A DNA stretch of 60,000 nucleotides, taken from the NCBI GenBank assembly GCA_903813345.2, contig CAIIXF020000001.1, positions 52,099,885 through 52,159,884 on the forward strand, read 5' to 3'. Positions 21,801 to 33,222 of the stretch are shown here, piece by piece. Below the pieces are notes generated by a model, which did not search any database, had not been told where the DNA came from, and saw only the letters and a list, made by a program, of their open reading frames with translations. Source of the DNA: Owenia fusiformis (Eukaryota; Annelida; Polychaeta; Sabellida; Oweniidae). The number at the start of each line of letters is the position of its first letter. Position 1 is the first letter of the stretch. Both the position numbers and the translations under genes were made by a program.

Positions 21801-22928
21801 ACAGAGCATTTCTCATACCCCCCTGATAAAATCTACAGGAGGTACTATAAGACACCTTTATATCTCAGACACTTATAATGATATCGACTTGAAATTTGCA
21901 GGAAATATTCTTACTATGATGTTCGATCCGTATCACAAAAAGTAAGAAAATATATTTATCCGTTGCTATAGCAACAGTAAAAGAACACTATTTACAAACT
22001 AAATACAAAATTAGCATATGAAAATTTAGTGTCCTATATACAAGTAATACATGAATCAATGTCAAGTAACATTTGAAGATGTTTTAATGCCTTGGTTTGT
22101 ATTTATTTCAAACTTTAAATGCTGCATATGGTAAAATTGACCACACCCTCTTTTCAACATCTTTATGGGATAGGATTCTAAAATGTTTCAAATAAAATAC
22201 CTCTGATTATCTAATAATTAAAAATCTTTATATTGTTATATCAGACAAAGTCAGTAAATGTTCCTTGTTCACCAATCGTCAAACTTTGGGGGCTGTGGGG
22301 AGGGGTTCTACAACTACAAGTTATACATTTTTTTTACAAATTTATGTGACTATTTACCTCTAAAGGAGCTCTTCTTTACCTAGAGAGCATAACACAAAAG
22401 TGTTATTTTGGACCCGGCCTTTATACTCATTAAAGAAAGTGAAATGTAAGAACCTGATTATCAAGCGATGTTGCCATAGCAACTGAAATGTTAGACATAT
22501 TACATAAAATGATATGATGAATTATTTTATCGTCACATCTAATCATGTTATATGCTTCAGAGAATTTTAAGATTCAAGAATATGAAGAAAATGATGAAAA
22601 CACACAAAATAATACATTTCTAAGGTAACAAATAGTGTTCTATGGCTGTTGCTATAGCAACGGATTAATATTTTTTCTTGATTTTCACCATACAGATTAA
22701 GCATCATACTAAAAATACTTCCTGAAAATTTCAAGTCTGTATCTTTATTAGTGTCTGAGATATAAAGGTGTCTTATAGTACCCCCGGTAGATTTTATTAG
22801 GGGGGTATAAGAAATGCTCTGTAGAGAGTTGCCCAAGGGTGCCGCTCCGGCATTCCGTGGTTTTGAGGTCCCAACCCTATATTCATGCTGAAAAGTTCAA
22901 AAAACATTGTAATCCGAAGAAAACGATT

Positions 22929-25900
22929 GATCCTCAAAATACCCCATATTTCTTCCAGACTATAAATTCAATATTCTCTATGTTGTTTCAAATTGACCCT
23001 TGATTTGATATAAACACTGGTTTTCATGACTTAAAAAGTTATTTTAGAGATTTTTTGAAAAAAAAGAATCTAAGGGAAAAAACTTGTCAGATTTTGATTT
23101 TTCAAATATTCAAATTTTCCGCCATTTTTCAAATAAAAGTTATAAGAATACGAGGAGCAGAAGTTTGAATGAGTAGTTGATTTCCATACTATTACATGAA
23201 AAATGATAATGATTTATTTTTCAAATAAAGTTGATTTTAATCATCAAATATTCGACTATTCAGTGCAAAAATATTAACTTTTCAACACCACAGCGAAGAT
23301 TAAACAAAGGCTATACTATTCGAATAATTAAATGTCATACCTAAACCACTTAAACATGTTAAATGTTTTAGCAAAAAAGCGTGTGCACCCTAAGTGACAT
23401 CATCGTGATGCCATTTAGGGTGCAAAAATGTTTTTGAAAAATATTCAAATGTTTTCTTACTCTTAATTCTTCTAACTATGCTAAGCTTTCAAAATAAACC
23501 AATGTTGATCGTCTAACTAGGTTGAAAAGAAGAATAGTGTGTTATAGATATTATTGTACCATTGGTTTAACTAAAAGAACTAACATTTTGAAATATTTTT
23601 TTTCTCTGACCACTTTCATGCATACCAACCGATTTTCTGAATTTTTTCTACTAAAGACACTGAGGATGAATGCCACGCATTGTTGTGAATAATCGCTTAT
23701 TGAACCATATGTGTGAGCTCTTAAATTTAGTTTTAAATAAATTCACTATTTTTCAAACAAAAAGTCCTTCAAAAACCACTTTTTGAAATTTAAAAACAAA
23801 GTTTCACATAAAACATTTTGATAACATTGAGTAAGACTTCAATATAAACCAAAGTGGTTTAAACTTTATATGGGGCCTTTAATATGAGTTACAATGTAAA
23901 TTATGAACAATTCTGCCACACTTTTCAGTCAGTGAATGGGAAACAAACTTTTGTCTTGTGATATTTAATTCACATGATGCTGAGTCATAATTCTAACTTC
24001 ATATCAAATGTCAAATGAAGTTAAATTAATTTAACTGTGATTTATAAAACAATCAGAGGTCTGGCAACAATAGGCCAAAATATCAATATTTCAGAGATAG
24101 CATACATACTGGCTAATACCAAATGTAACAGATGGTTTATTGTTAGTTCGGAATTATTGAAAATAAGGATGCTAACAGTACACATACTAAGGCCCTCTAT
24201 GAGAAATCAAAGAGAAAAAATATCAAATGTCACTAAGGAACAAAAATGTTAGGTTTTGCAGGTGTTCGTATAGTCCATTAGAGACGAGAAATGGAATAAA
24301 GATCTCTGGTATAGATCAGAAAGGGCTTCAAATATTTACTGTTGTTAAAGTGAACGCTGACAGCATTTTACGAGCTTACATCAATATCATTATTTGTTTT
24401 ATAATTATTGAAGGTATTCATTTTATATAAAGATGTCATGGCAGTTGCTCGAGTAAAAATACCTGGTTTTCTGGTTGTTTCTAATAATTTGATGTGAGGA
24501 CATCTTTATCAGTTTATGAAAGGTAGTGATTCACTGTTCTGCTATATGAGAGACAATTGACAAAAAACGTGAAAAGAGGCATAAATGAACGAATATGGGT
24601 CATGGAATATCAAAATTTTCGTCGAAATAAACCATCTCCTTACAAAAGATTCGTTTTTGAGATGTGTCGTTGTGTTTGAATCTCGTTTGTAAAATATCGA
24701 GCTTTACCTGTTATATGAGTTGTGCCGCCGACACATCAGGGACGTGGAATGTGCACCCACACAAGGCGTCTTCGACTAAGAGGAATGCGGGCAAGCCCTC
24801 CCCCCAGAAATTTAGACCCTCCCTTGTTATTCGAGTTTGATACGTTTTTTCACGATTTAAACATACGTATAAGTCAAGCTGCAGATTATAATTTGACTCA
24901 AATTGAGGAAATAGTTTCAGAATATTCAAGCGCTTATAAATGGCGTAACGTCATATACTCATAAAACGCCATGGCGTTCTCTTAAATCATATCAGCGAAT
25001 TGACCCAAACTTTAAAAATACTGGATATTCTGAAGACGAGTGTTTACAATATAGGCTAGTATGCAAATGAGTTTTATTTCAAAGAAGCACCTATTTTGTC
25101 ATGCCATGATTTAGAAACGGGTTCACGTAATTAAATATTGGATGAAAATAATTTACATTTCATTTGTCCATATTAGTTGGAATTTCGTATTTTAAAACGG
25201 CTCAGAATGCTTCAAATGCAATTCTCATTTTCAAATTCCATTGGGGAGCCCAAACCCCCCTCAAAACTCGTTAACTTTGCTCATTCGTGGGTGGCGTAAG
25301 TTACGCCCAGAAAATCCCCATTAGCATGGTATGCCACTGCTTACAGATATTTGATATTTAATGAACCAATAATTAGTACATTTAATTAGTCCCTCGGATT
25401 TGTAACAATGACGTTAATCCACCGTCAATTAAAATTCCATTTATAATAATCTTGCTTCAATGTGAGCGAGAGCAAAACGATTAAATACATATTGCGGCTC
25501 CTCCAAAAACACAACTGATGCAACTTGATTTATAAGCAAGTTCAGTTGGAGATAGAAAGGAAAAGCAATCTTAAACTTTACAACTTCCTAAAACCCAGGG
25601 TAAAACCAGAAATGGCATAGCTACCTATCCTAAAAATGATTTTGACTTCAAAATAGTCCGCATTAAGTTCCCACGAACAGGGACGTTTAGTTTACGCGAT
25701 GAAAAGTGTAAATGGAAAAATATAGATCCCCATGTCTCCAAGTGTGAATGTGCCCGGCCTCAACAGAAAATCTGGTGCACGGACTCTCCGCGTATGTTTA
25801 CATTTTCAGGCAGAACGTTGTAATTTCTACGAAACTATATCCCAAGGGTACCAACAAATCTACTACAGAAATTGAAATGAATAATTGAGGAAACGGCTAT

Positions 25901-26356
25901 TAGCCTTGGTGGACAGTTTATTGCCCGGGGAGGTTCACTCAAATTAATTTGGGTAGGTATGTGCAGCACTGTCAATTTTGGCCATGGGGATCAACCATAG
26001 AAACTGGCCAAAATGAGAGGAAAAAAACATGGAACCAGTCGACGAGAGCACCCCTTTTAATTGATAATTTGCTCATTCCGTAATTTCGTATCTTTTAGGT
26101 GATTTCGTAGAAAATATGTGTGAAAAGAGTTCAAGCCCAAGAGTCAATGCGTTGTAGCTGATTCATTCCACTCAGGCGTCGTTTCCTTACTTAGCACTAG
26201 CACTAGTGCAAAGGTTGAGGCAACGCCTATATGAGCAATGATCAGTCCACCATGCTCTGAGTCCAGGGCTTAAATCCTTAAATAATGGTCCCGAGAAGGT
26301 TTTTGGGTAGTTGCTGTAAAAAGTGAAAAAGCAAACATATATCAAACATAAATTCT
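22929..26356. other. Non-coding, mostly unremarkable
   Basis: AT-rich sequence. It contains a 39-bp hairpin at 23385-23423 and a 15-bp palindrome ggcgtaagttacgcc near 25292. Overlapping plus-strand open frames at 24037-24430 are short, unbounded by splice sites and unlike any family I know, so I do not call a gene. Confidence 0.4.
23385..23423. repeat. 18-bp-arm hairpin
   Basis: gcaccctaagtgacatca and tgatgccatttagggtgc pair with two mismatches around a 3-base loop (tcg). It is isolated, with no poly-T tract or gene context that would make it a terminator. Confidence 0.7.
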
Positions 26357-28219
26357 ATACCCTCTGTAAAGAAAAAGGTGCATGGTCCTTTATCAGTCAT
26401 AACATTTTCAAAAATTTGTATGATATTACTAAACCTTCGGAGGCACATTCCGTAAATATTGTGAATAACTGGTGGACATTTTGAAAAATTAGATGGAAAT
26501 TAAAAAAAGTTACTAATGTGACTTTTTCCTTTGAATTACGTCATAAATTACAATTAGCTACTATACAGGTAGCCTAATGCATTTTCCTATAAGCCTACAA
26601 TGGAGGCTATAATTTTCTTTATGTTATATTCTTCATGCAATAAAGCCCGTTCCAAACTGGTCATAACTGACAGGTTTAAAATAAACATTGACACACTGAC
26701 AGAAAATTGTGAACGTGCCAAAACCCGCCTAAAACATGATTTTTAGACAATTTTACGCCTCAAATAGCAGTGAAATTGGTAAAATAAAGGTTGTGAAAAT
26801 AGGAACAAAATAGTTTTGTGTATTTATGGGTCATTGAGAAAGATTAAGGGTTATAATTATCTTACAATTTCCAGTATTGTAATATATGTTACCCCTAACC
26901 CTAATTTTGAACTGAGAAGAGATCCCTGAATCTTAAGGATATTACGTCAAATTGTATCACAAAATGGTTGTGATAAATCGGACTTTCATATACTCGTATA
27001 ACTTAATATATTTTTCACAAAGTTTTATTGGACTAAAAACTTTTTACAATGGTGTATTCTTCTAAACGTTACTAACAATTTAACACCATGTCTCAGAAGA
27101 TCCCCTTCTCGAGCACATTGCCATGAGATTTCTCAAATTTATGACGTCAAATTATGGTAAAAGTCACACTCACGATTTTTGGAGTCGTTCTATTCCATCC
27201 TTTCTAACTTTTCACCATATTTACGAAATTCTTTGAAATTTTTTCCATTTGATTGGTCAAAGTATACATACATTATACCTCTGGATGTTTGGAACACCCC
27301 CTCCATAACTTTGGCAACCTTTGCTCCTTCATTGAACTACGTGTTAAAGTCTTTTTATGTTTGGATTTTTATTTACATAACCTGTGAGGAAAATACTTTT
27401 TATTATTAATGGAAATGTAACTCGACTTCATTTCCAATGCCTCCGAATTTTCCGAATTTTTTCATAAATTGATGAAAAATTTATGATAAATCTGATGAAT
27501 TTTTGAAAATCGACATTCCCTTGTAAACCAATGGGAAATGGTAAGGTTTGCCGCAAGTCATATGACAGAATATTCACCCATCCGAGTTCTTGCAAAAATA
27601 CATTGCTAACTTTATTTTACAAAAAAATTGATACGTTCCTTCAGATTAAAAAATGTTATAGGTCTTAAAAGTCAAAATTATTTTCCAAAAATCTCCTCCC
27701 ATTGAAATAACACAAGAGGCGAAAATAATTTTCAAAAATGACTTTGAATCTCTGTAACTTAAGTTTTCATAAAGTAAACTGAACACTTAGCCTACAAAAA
27801 TTGAGACAATCCAATTTCTATATAAAATATTTTTTGGTGAATCTTTTGCTTGATAGATATCCTGAAATCAGATTTGCCCCGAATCCCCCCCCCCATTACC
27901 CATTGGTTTACATGGGAATGACGATTTTCAAAAAATCATCAAAGTCATCAATTTTCGACCTATTGTAATTGAGGAAAAAATTTGAAAAACTTTGGAGGCT
28001 TTGGAAAGGAAGTCAAGTTACATTTCCATCAATAATATTAAGTATCTTCTTCACAGGTTACGTAAATAGAAATTCAAACGTAACGAGGCTTCAACACATA
28101 GTTCAATGAGGGAGCTAAGGTTGTCAAAACTTATGGAGGGGAGTGTTGATAATGACGAAAAATGAAAAAGATATGATTGGTAAGGGACAATGCACATTCA
28201 TTTTCTTTACAGAGGGTAT
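26357..28219. mobile_element. Decayed 1.9-kb foldback element
   Basis: The outer ends match in inverse orientation: ataccctctgtaaagaaaa at 26357 and ttttctttacagagggtat ending 28219, followed by gcatggtccttta versus ttagggacaatgc-like words. The inner arms (about 27270-27545 and 27893-28165) pair through ccctccataa, ctccYtcattgaactaYgtgtt, acctgtga.gaa and aaaccaatggg. The left side carries about 0.85 kb of extra sequence between outer and inner arm. The arms are clearly diverged, so this copy is old. Confidence 0.65.
26780..26830 (+). repeat. Retroelement-tail-like motif aaaataaaggttgtga
   Basis: aaaataaaggttgtgaaaa...aaaatagttttgtg recurs at 30887 (plus) and, inverted, at 30671-30717; a weaker match is at 36370. 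A shared tail with an AATAAA word suggests 3-prime ends of a retroelement family. This is inference. Confidence 0.45.
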
Positions 28220-28648
28220 TTTAGTAATATAATCTAATACATAATTTAATATATATAATTTGTAACTCTTTTTGTATTAGAGGTAAATAAAGTATACAAT
28301 TACAATATTCAACATTCAGTAAACAATCATCCTCTTTTAAAATATGGAAAATCAATTTGTTAAGAGCATAAATTTTCTAGATGGCATTTTTGTTTTGTTT
28401 GCGCATAAAATTTAAAGATGCTCTGAAGATACACTGGCAATCAACCCCATTAATATCATAAGTTCATTTGGTAAACTGATTAACACGATACATTTCCCTT
28501 CAATCTCAAACCTCCATTGGGAACATGATGCTAATGTTGGGGTGCCTCGAAAATGGTTTCAGGTACAAATTACTTCGTGATACACTAATCAAGAATTTAT
28601 ATATAAAGCTCTCCTTGCTCAGTCATTTTAACGAATTATTGAGCTGAA
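28220..28648. other. Presumed GPCR 3-prime flank
   Basis: AT-rich sequence downstream of the minus-strand GPCR stop. No unambiguous minus-strand AATAAA was found. The plus-strand word ggtaaataaagta at 28282 belongs to neither gene model. Confidence 0.35.
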
Positions 28649-29902
28649 TTATTGTGGGTCACGCGTCGGAGATGCTATCTTGTCAACGGACGACTCGACA
28701 TGTCCGTTCAGCGGAGGTCGAGTCGACTGGTTCGATCCTGTTTCTACAGTGTTCAATGTTTCCCCCCGTGATGGACTGTCGCAACGGGCTTGTCTAATGC
28801 TAGTATAATCATTAAAAGATATTTTCAAAAGACACTTGTTGCATGTTATACGGTAGTTGCAAAACAAACTCATAAACGTTTCTCTGAAAACTTTACTAAA
28901 CGTGCAATAGAGTAAAAAATTAACAGCCGAGTTGATGGCAAGCAGCAAGTCAGTGAATTCCCTGATACCACGCACCAGATAGTTAGCCTCGTAGTAACCA
29001 AGGCCAAGAAAGGTTGACATGATGGCGTCAGGAGTGATACAAATAAGGAAGACGACGATAATGGCGACCAACATGACGGTGATCCTATATCTGGCAGCAC
29101 TAGCGGCTCCCTGAATTTTCGATCTCCCGAGGGAACGAATTATTGAAGCATTAATGAATACAAGCACAAATAATGGAATAATGGAGCGCAGTAGAGTCTG
29201 AATCCATGTGTATATGTTCATAGCATACACGTCTTTTCCAAATGATGTCAGTTCTATTGTCATATTAACTACCCCCTCGCTTGTATTATCCAATGGCTTA
29301 GAGACGACAGTGTGGTATTTGAAGGCAGATGGCAGTGCTATTATGGACATGCCAAGTGCAACACAAGAGCTTACTAGTCTGGCCCGGGGGATAGTACACA
29401 TGCTTTTAGCACGGTGAGGATGACACACTGAGATGTAGCGTTCCACTGCAACACTGACAGTTATCCAAGATGTTATCAACATTGCACAATTGAAAACAAA
29501 ATGGGAGTAGGGATATATGTGTACAAATCCCGTTTGGCTCATCTCGGGATTATAGCGCTGCATCAATATCACCACGAAATATATCTCATCATTTATCAAT
29601 TTAATTGAATCAGCAATCGCCATGGCTGAAAGAAATGTATTTGTCGAGCTGGACATTTTCTTTTGTTGAAGCACGACCAAACTGAGAATGTTTCCGATAA
29701 TTCCGAAAGTACAAATTATAGGTAAACATATAAGAGCTGTGATGAATTGAGACTGTACAAAGAAATTATAATGTGGTTTAGCTGTTTCATTATCCGTTCC
29801 ACTTTCATTGAATATCTGCTCATAGGTGTAGTTTCCCATACCGTCTACTATTTCCTCTGTCCCCGATGGGCCTTCCGCCATCAGTTGTAGCACCACGATC
29901 AT
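28649..29902 (-). CDS. Rhodopsin-class GPCR, FMRFamide-receptor-like
   Basis: This is a 417-residue seven-transmembrane receptor in a single uninterrupted frame. Visible landmarks are N-glycosylation sites at N24, N32 and N38 in the extracellular tail, TM1 with GN at 70-71, TM2 AIAD at 95-98 and YPY at 130-132. TM3 ends in ERY (154-156, a DRY variant) and runs into ISVCHPHRA. TM6 has CITP (288-291) and TM7 NSAVNFLLY (324-332, with Phe in place of the NPxxY proline). The YPY...ERY..VC.P pattern and NFLLY are typical of protostome FMRFamide-type and related peptide receptors. The ligand is therefore inferred to be a neuropeptide. A second start at M8 is possible. The minus-strand sequence just upstream (tgtatttccag) looks like a 3-prime splice site, so a 5-prime UTR intron is likely. 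The polar C-tail (365-417) is Ser/Thr-rich. Confidence 0.88.
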   Translation of the reverse strand: MIVVLQLMAEGPSGTEEIVDGMGNYTYEQIFNESGTDNETAKPHYNFFVQSQFITALICLPIICTFGIIGNILSLVVLQQKKMSSSTNTFLSAMAIADSIKLINDEIYFVVILMQRYNPEMSQTGFVHIYPYSHFVFNCAMLITSWITVSVAVERYISVCHPHRAKSMCTIPRARLVSSCVALGMSIIALPSAFKYHTVVSKPLDNTSEGVVNMTIELTSFGKDVYAMNIYTWIQTLLRSIIPLFVLVFINASIIRSLGRSKIQGAASAARYRITVMLVAIIVVFLICITPDAIMSTFLGLGYYEANYLVRGIREFTDLLLAINSAVNFLLYCTFSKVFRETFMSLFCNYRITCNKCLLKISFNDYTSIRQARCDSPSRGETLNTVETGSNQSTRPPLNGHVESSVDKIASPTRDPQ

Positions 29903-29925
29903 AACCCCAATACCTCACCTGGAAA
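29903..29925 (-). promoter_or_regulatory. Possible 3-prime splice site in the GPCR 5-prime UTR
   Basis: On the minus strand tgtatttccag precedes gtgaggtattggggttATG. The pyrimidine-rich AG suggests the coding exon starts here after a UTR intron. Confidence 0.35.
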
Positions 29926-30015
29926 TACAATATGAGGGCTTTATTAAAAACCGTTAGTACAGTATCTATAGTAATTGATGTATTTAACCCTAATGTGTAC
30001 AACGTATTTTTCATA

Positions 30016-31607
30016 ACACTAATGGACAGGGGGGGGAGTCAGATGACCCCCTGGCGTTTCAAAAGTTGAAGAGGTACAGGGAAAAAGTAAGGTATTATAT
30101 TGTAGGTCATTTAAAACTCTCGAGGGGGGTGTATTAAAATCTCAAAAGTAGGTCAAATGAGGTCAAAAGTAGGTCAAAATAACATAGGTGTGAGCTTTTT
30201 TTCACGTATTTTTTACGTGGGTAAATATCTTTCCTAGATCCAGAGATAGGTAATCTGGTCGAAAATTTGACGAAATAAAATATCGAAAAATGGGGGAATG
30301 GGAGACAAATCACAGTTCAGGACCTAAGATACGTATTTTTCAAAATAACCCAATAGGACATGCCCCTGGCTATAATATAGTGTAAAAAAAACTTTGGATA
30401 TTGATTGAGTATTAGCTGAGAAAATTTGTTTTTAGTGCATCTCGGCTAGCGAAAACTCAATCTCGCGTGTTGAAAATAAGTGTATTTGAGCCAAAAGTTG
30501 CAGCATTGACATATTCAGAATCACACGTTTGGCTCTATATTAATTTTGATTTATGAAAAATATTTTAAAACAAATAAAGCCACCCGAGATGACGGAAAAT
30601 TTATTTTCTCAAAAACCAGAACTTCAAATACAATTTACTCTTCTTAAACATGTTCTACAGGTTTGATCATTAAATCACAAAAATATTTTTTTCTTCTTTT
30701 CACAACCTTTATTTGAACAGGGATCAAGGTAACTATAAATTGGCAGGAATTTGGAATGAATTTTTGGTGACTTAATCTGACGTAATATTGTTTTTAATAT
30801 TTGTTAATTTTGTTTTGTAGCGCTTCAGTTCAGTTTTTATACAGTTGAAAAAAGGATCCAGACAGGATCCGAAACGTCCTGTTTAGTAAAATAAAGGTTG
30901 TGTAAAGAAGAAAAAATAGTTTTGCAATTTACTCTTGTTTGTTACATACTTCAAATCAATGTGTAATATTTTGATGCATATATATTCTCAACTTTGTAAA
31001 TTATATATTGAGATGGAAAAATGACTAAAAATAGCCGCAAAACGGAAAAATCTTGGGGCCAGGGGAGACAACAAAAAATTATTTCTACGGAACAAACAAA
31101 GATGTAGTTATATTGTTTTGCAGACATCTGACAAACATGTTCTGGACTTCCCAGAAAAGATTTCATGGATATATGGATATATGATTACAAGTTTTTGAAA
31201 AAACATTCATTACTCAAATTATTTGGATCTAACCGCGAGTTTCGATTGAAAAGTTTGTATCTCAGTCAATAAAAGTCAGATAACCTTGTAATATGGCTTG
31301 TCTGAAAGGGTATTTACTATACTATATGGTCTATATCCAAAAGAAAGTAAAAATAACCAGCTTATATTTTTATTGTATGAAACCATAGAGATGGTGTGAT
31401 TTTCAAGGAATTTCTGAAAAAATCCCAAGTTCCCTCCATCCTAACTCAGTCAAATTACCCCGGCCCCGATGACCTCGATTTTTGCACCCAAAATTATATT
31501 TTATACAGTTATAAAAATAGTTTTTCTTGGCAGAGAAGTACCGGAGAAAAATCAGGAGGGGGTCATCCGACCCCCTCTCCTGTACACATTAGAGTTAACA
31601 GGAATGT
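30016..31607. mobile_element. 1.6-kb element with GTCNGATGACCCCC terminal inverted repeats
   Basis: The left end has actaatggacagg, a G run, then agtcagatgacccct. The reverse complement of the right end has tctaatgtgtacagg, a G run, then gtcggatgaccccct. The inside holds two inverted copies of a retroelement-like tail (30671-30717 and 30887-30935), suggesting a composite. No transposase frame is visible. The open frame at 31396-31677 overlaps the right end and is not a credible gene. Confidence 0.6.
30671..30935. repeat. Inverted pair of retroelement tails with GGATCC..GAAACGTC motif
   Basis: The minus-strand copy (30671-30717) and plus-strand copy (30887-30935) share aaataaaggttgtg(t/a)aaagaagaaaaaa. 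Upstream of the plus copy, GGATCC-agaca-GGATCC-GAAACGTCCTG (30854-30881) forms a stem followed by GAAAC. That is the arrangement of hammerhead stem II and core found in Penelope-like elements. The CUGANGA core box is degenerate here (ttgaaaa). Confidence 0.45.
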
Positions 31608-32080
31608 AATTGAAAATAATGGTCTTGTGACAGGTACAGGAAGATTTAGACATCAATTGTTGTTGAGTGTCACGTAAGCCCTTGTAAACTCAATCAACTT
31701 TATGCCATCACAATTAATCAGGTACCTCTTGGTTGATTCCGATCTTGGAGAACTGTGACCTTCAAATTCTTGCTTTCACTTTAACGATGCATTTTAACTC
31801 ACTGAGAATCGCAGACAAATGATACTTTTAATTAAAAATATGTATTATAGCAATGTCAATGGCTTATTTAACACATTATCGCTGTTGATTCTCACGAGAG
31901 ACAATGATGCATTAATCGAAGATTGCTTAGTGTTGTAATTTAAATATGGTGATGATTACTACTGGTAAAGTGCCTCCGTGTTTGCTAATTACAAGTTCCT
32001 GTTATTTCTTCTCAAAGTTTCACCAATGAAGAGATATTTTCATAACATGAACTGGTAGAAGATGAGAGGCAGACGACCCC
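31608..32080. other. Non-coding, nothing recognised
   Basis: AT-rich spacer between two repeat structures. No supported gene. Confidence 0.4.
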
Positions 32081-32160
32081 TGACACTTTTTGTAATTTTA
32101 AAACATGGAGTCAATGGGGACTCTCCCCGCGAACTAGAAGTCACATTTTCCAAACTTAAA
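32081..32160. repeat. Interspersed repeat copy (shared with 48901-48970)
   Basis: cactttttgtaattttaaaacatg.agtcaatgggga.tctcccc..gaactagaagtcacattttcc matches 48901-48970 over about 70 bp with few differences, in the same orientation. Family unknown. Confidence 0.7.
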
Positions 32161-32194
32161 TTTTCTCCCTATATCATGACATGCATATCATTGC

Positions 32195-32363
32195 TAACAG
32201 TGTCAAGATATAGGGACAGAAAATATTCTAGCATAGTAAGAGCATTCAATATACAATTAGCAAGTGTAACACAGGCCTTGAAACAGTTAGCAAGTGACTA
32301 ACTGTATATTGAATGCTCTTACTATGCTAGAATATTTTCTGTCCCTATATCTTGACACTGTTA
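32195..32363. repeat. 66-bp-arm hairpin, one mismatch
   Basis: Arms 32195-32260 and 32298-32363 are reverse complements with a single difference near the loop end (aatta versus agtta). The loop is 37 bp and contains the direct repeat ttagcaagtg. Such near-identity implies a recent origin or active conservation. A transcript would form a 66-bp duplex, longer than a usual animal pre-miRNA stem and in the range of hairpin-siRNA precursors. Confidence 0.85.
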
Positions 32364-33222
32364 CAACTTCATGAAATATACATTTTATAATATCCTTGGA
32401 GAACAAATTGCTATTACCTTTTATTTGCCCATAATGGAAATTACACATCATTGCTTAGAAGCAAAAGCACCCACCCACTGTTGAAATACTATGTATGTTG
32501 AGGCATACTCGTCAAAATACAGAAAACGTTATCACAACTAGCAGTTGTGAAGACATTGCGTTCTGATTATATTCAACATTGGGGGTTAATCTCATTATTT
32601 ATGAATACGATGTTCCGCAGCACCTGATTTAGTAGAGAAAATGGCATAAATAAAATTGATAAAGTAATAGGTTTTTGCGATAATAATTATTCTACGTCTC
32701 TTCGGTAATGATAAGAAAATGAAAAGCTCTATACTATTTATGAGAATAACCTTTCGGGAATCGTCGCCAATAAAACACATATTCGAGACAATTAAGAAGA
32801 AAATGTAAAACTGATCCCTTTCGTTTAGGCCATAAGAACTGTGAATTTGTACGTAAATGATGTTAATGATGCATAATCAAATTGTCTTGTTTCACTTTCA
32901 TTGATATCTTTATAACAATTAGATCTTTATAAAAGCAATAAATGTACCAATAAATTGCATAAAGCTAGCTTAATTTACGTCAGTATGCGTACTAGGATAA
33001 TATAATTATCACCTTAAACAATAACTGATTTAAGAACCCATCCATTAGACGAGTGATGCATTCATTGACTTTATGTGTGCCTAGAAGATAATGACTACTC
33101 GGAATTGCAAATACAATCAAACAGCACATAAACCCCCTCGGAAAACATGTTTCCAGCAGGTGTCCTTATCCATGCATGGGGGCCATTTATGTACATGTAC
33201 ATACTAACCTAGTACATACAAA

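Larger units (their letters stand above)
19333..22928. mobile_element. 3.6-kb foldback element with about 1-kb inverted arms
   Basis: The left arm, 19333 to about 20325, reappears reverse-complemented from about 21990 to 22928, including cggaatgccggagcggcaccc, cccctaataaaatctacYggg, ggagctcttctttacctc and catgaatcaatgtcaagtaac. The spacer of about 1.7 kb holds an ankyrin-like open frame (20434-20694) and four ~200-bp tandem units. Mirrored open frames in the arms are inverted-repeat shadows, not genes. I found no clear target duplication. Confidence 0.8.

Noticed and set aside
19301-22836. Mirrored frames (…LGNSLQSISYTPLIKSTGG…) in both arms of the 3.6-kb foldback
   Set aside because: Same DNA in inverse orientation; the frame breaks differently in each arm and no splice sites fit.
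26888-26902. Telomere-like cccctaaccctaa
   Set aside because: Only two hexamers; no array, so not an interstitial telomere.
28720-28735. tRNA B-box-like ggttcgatcctg
   Set aside because: Lies within the GPCR coding sequence; no A box or cloverleaf.
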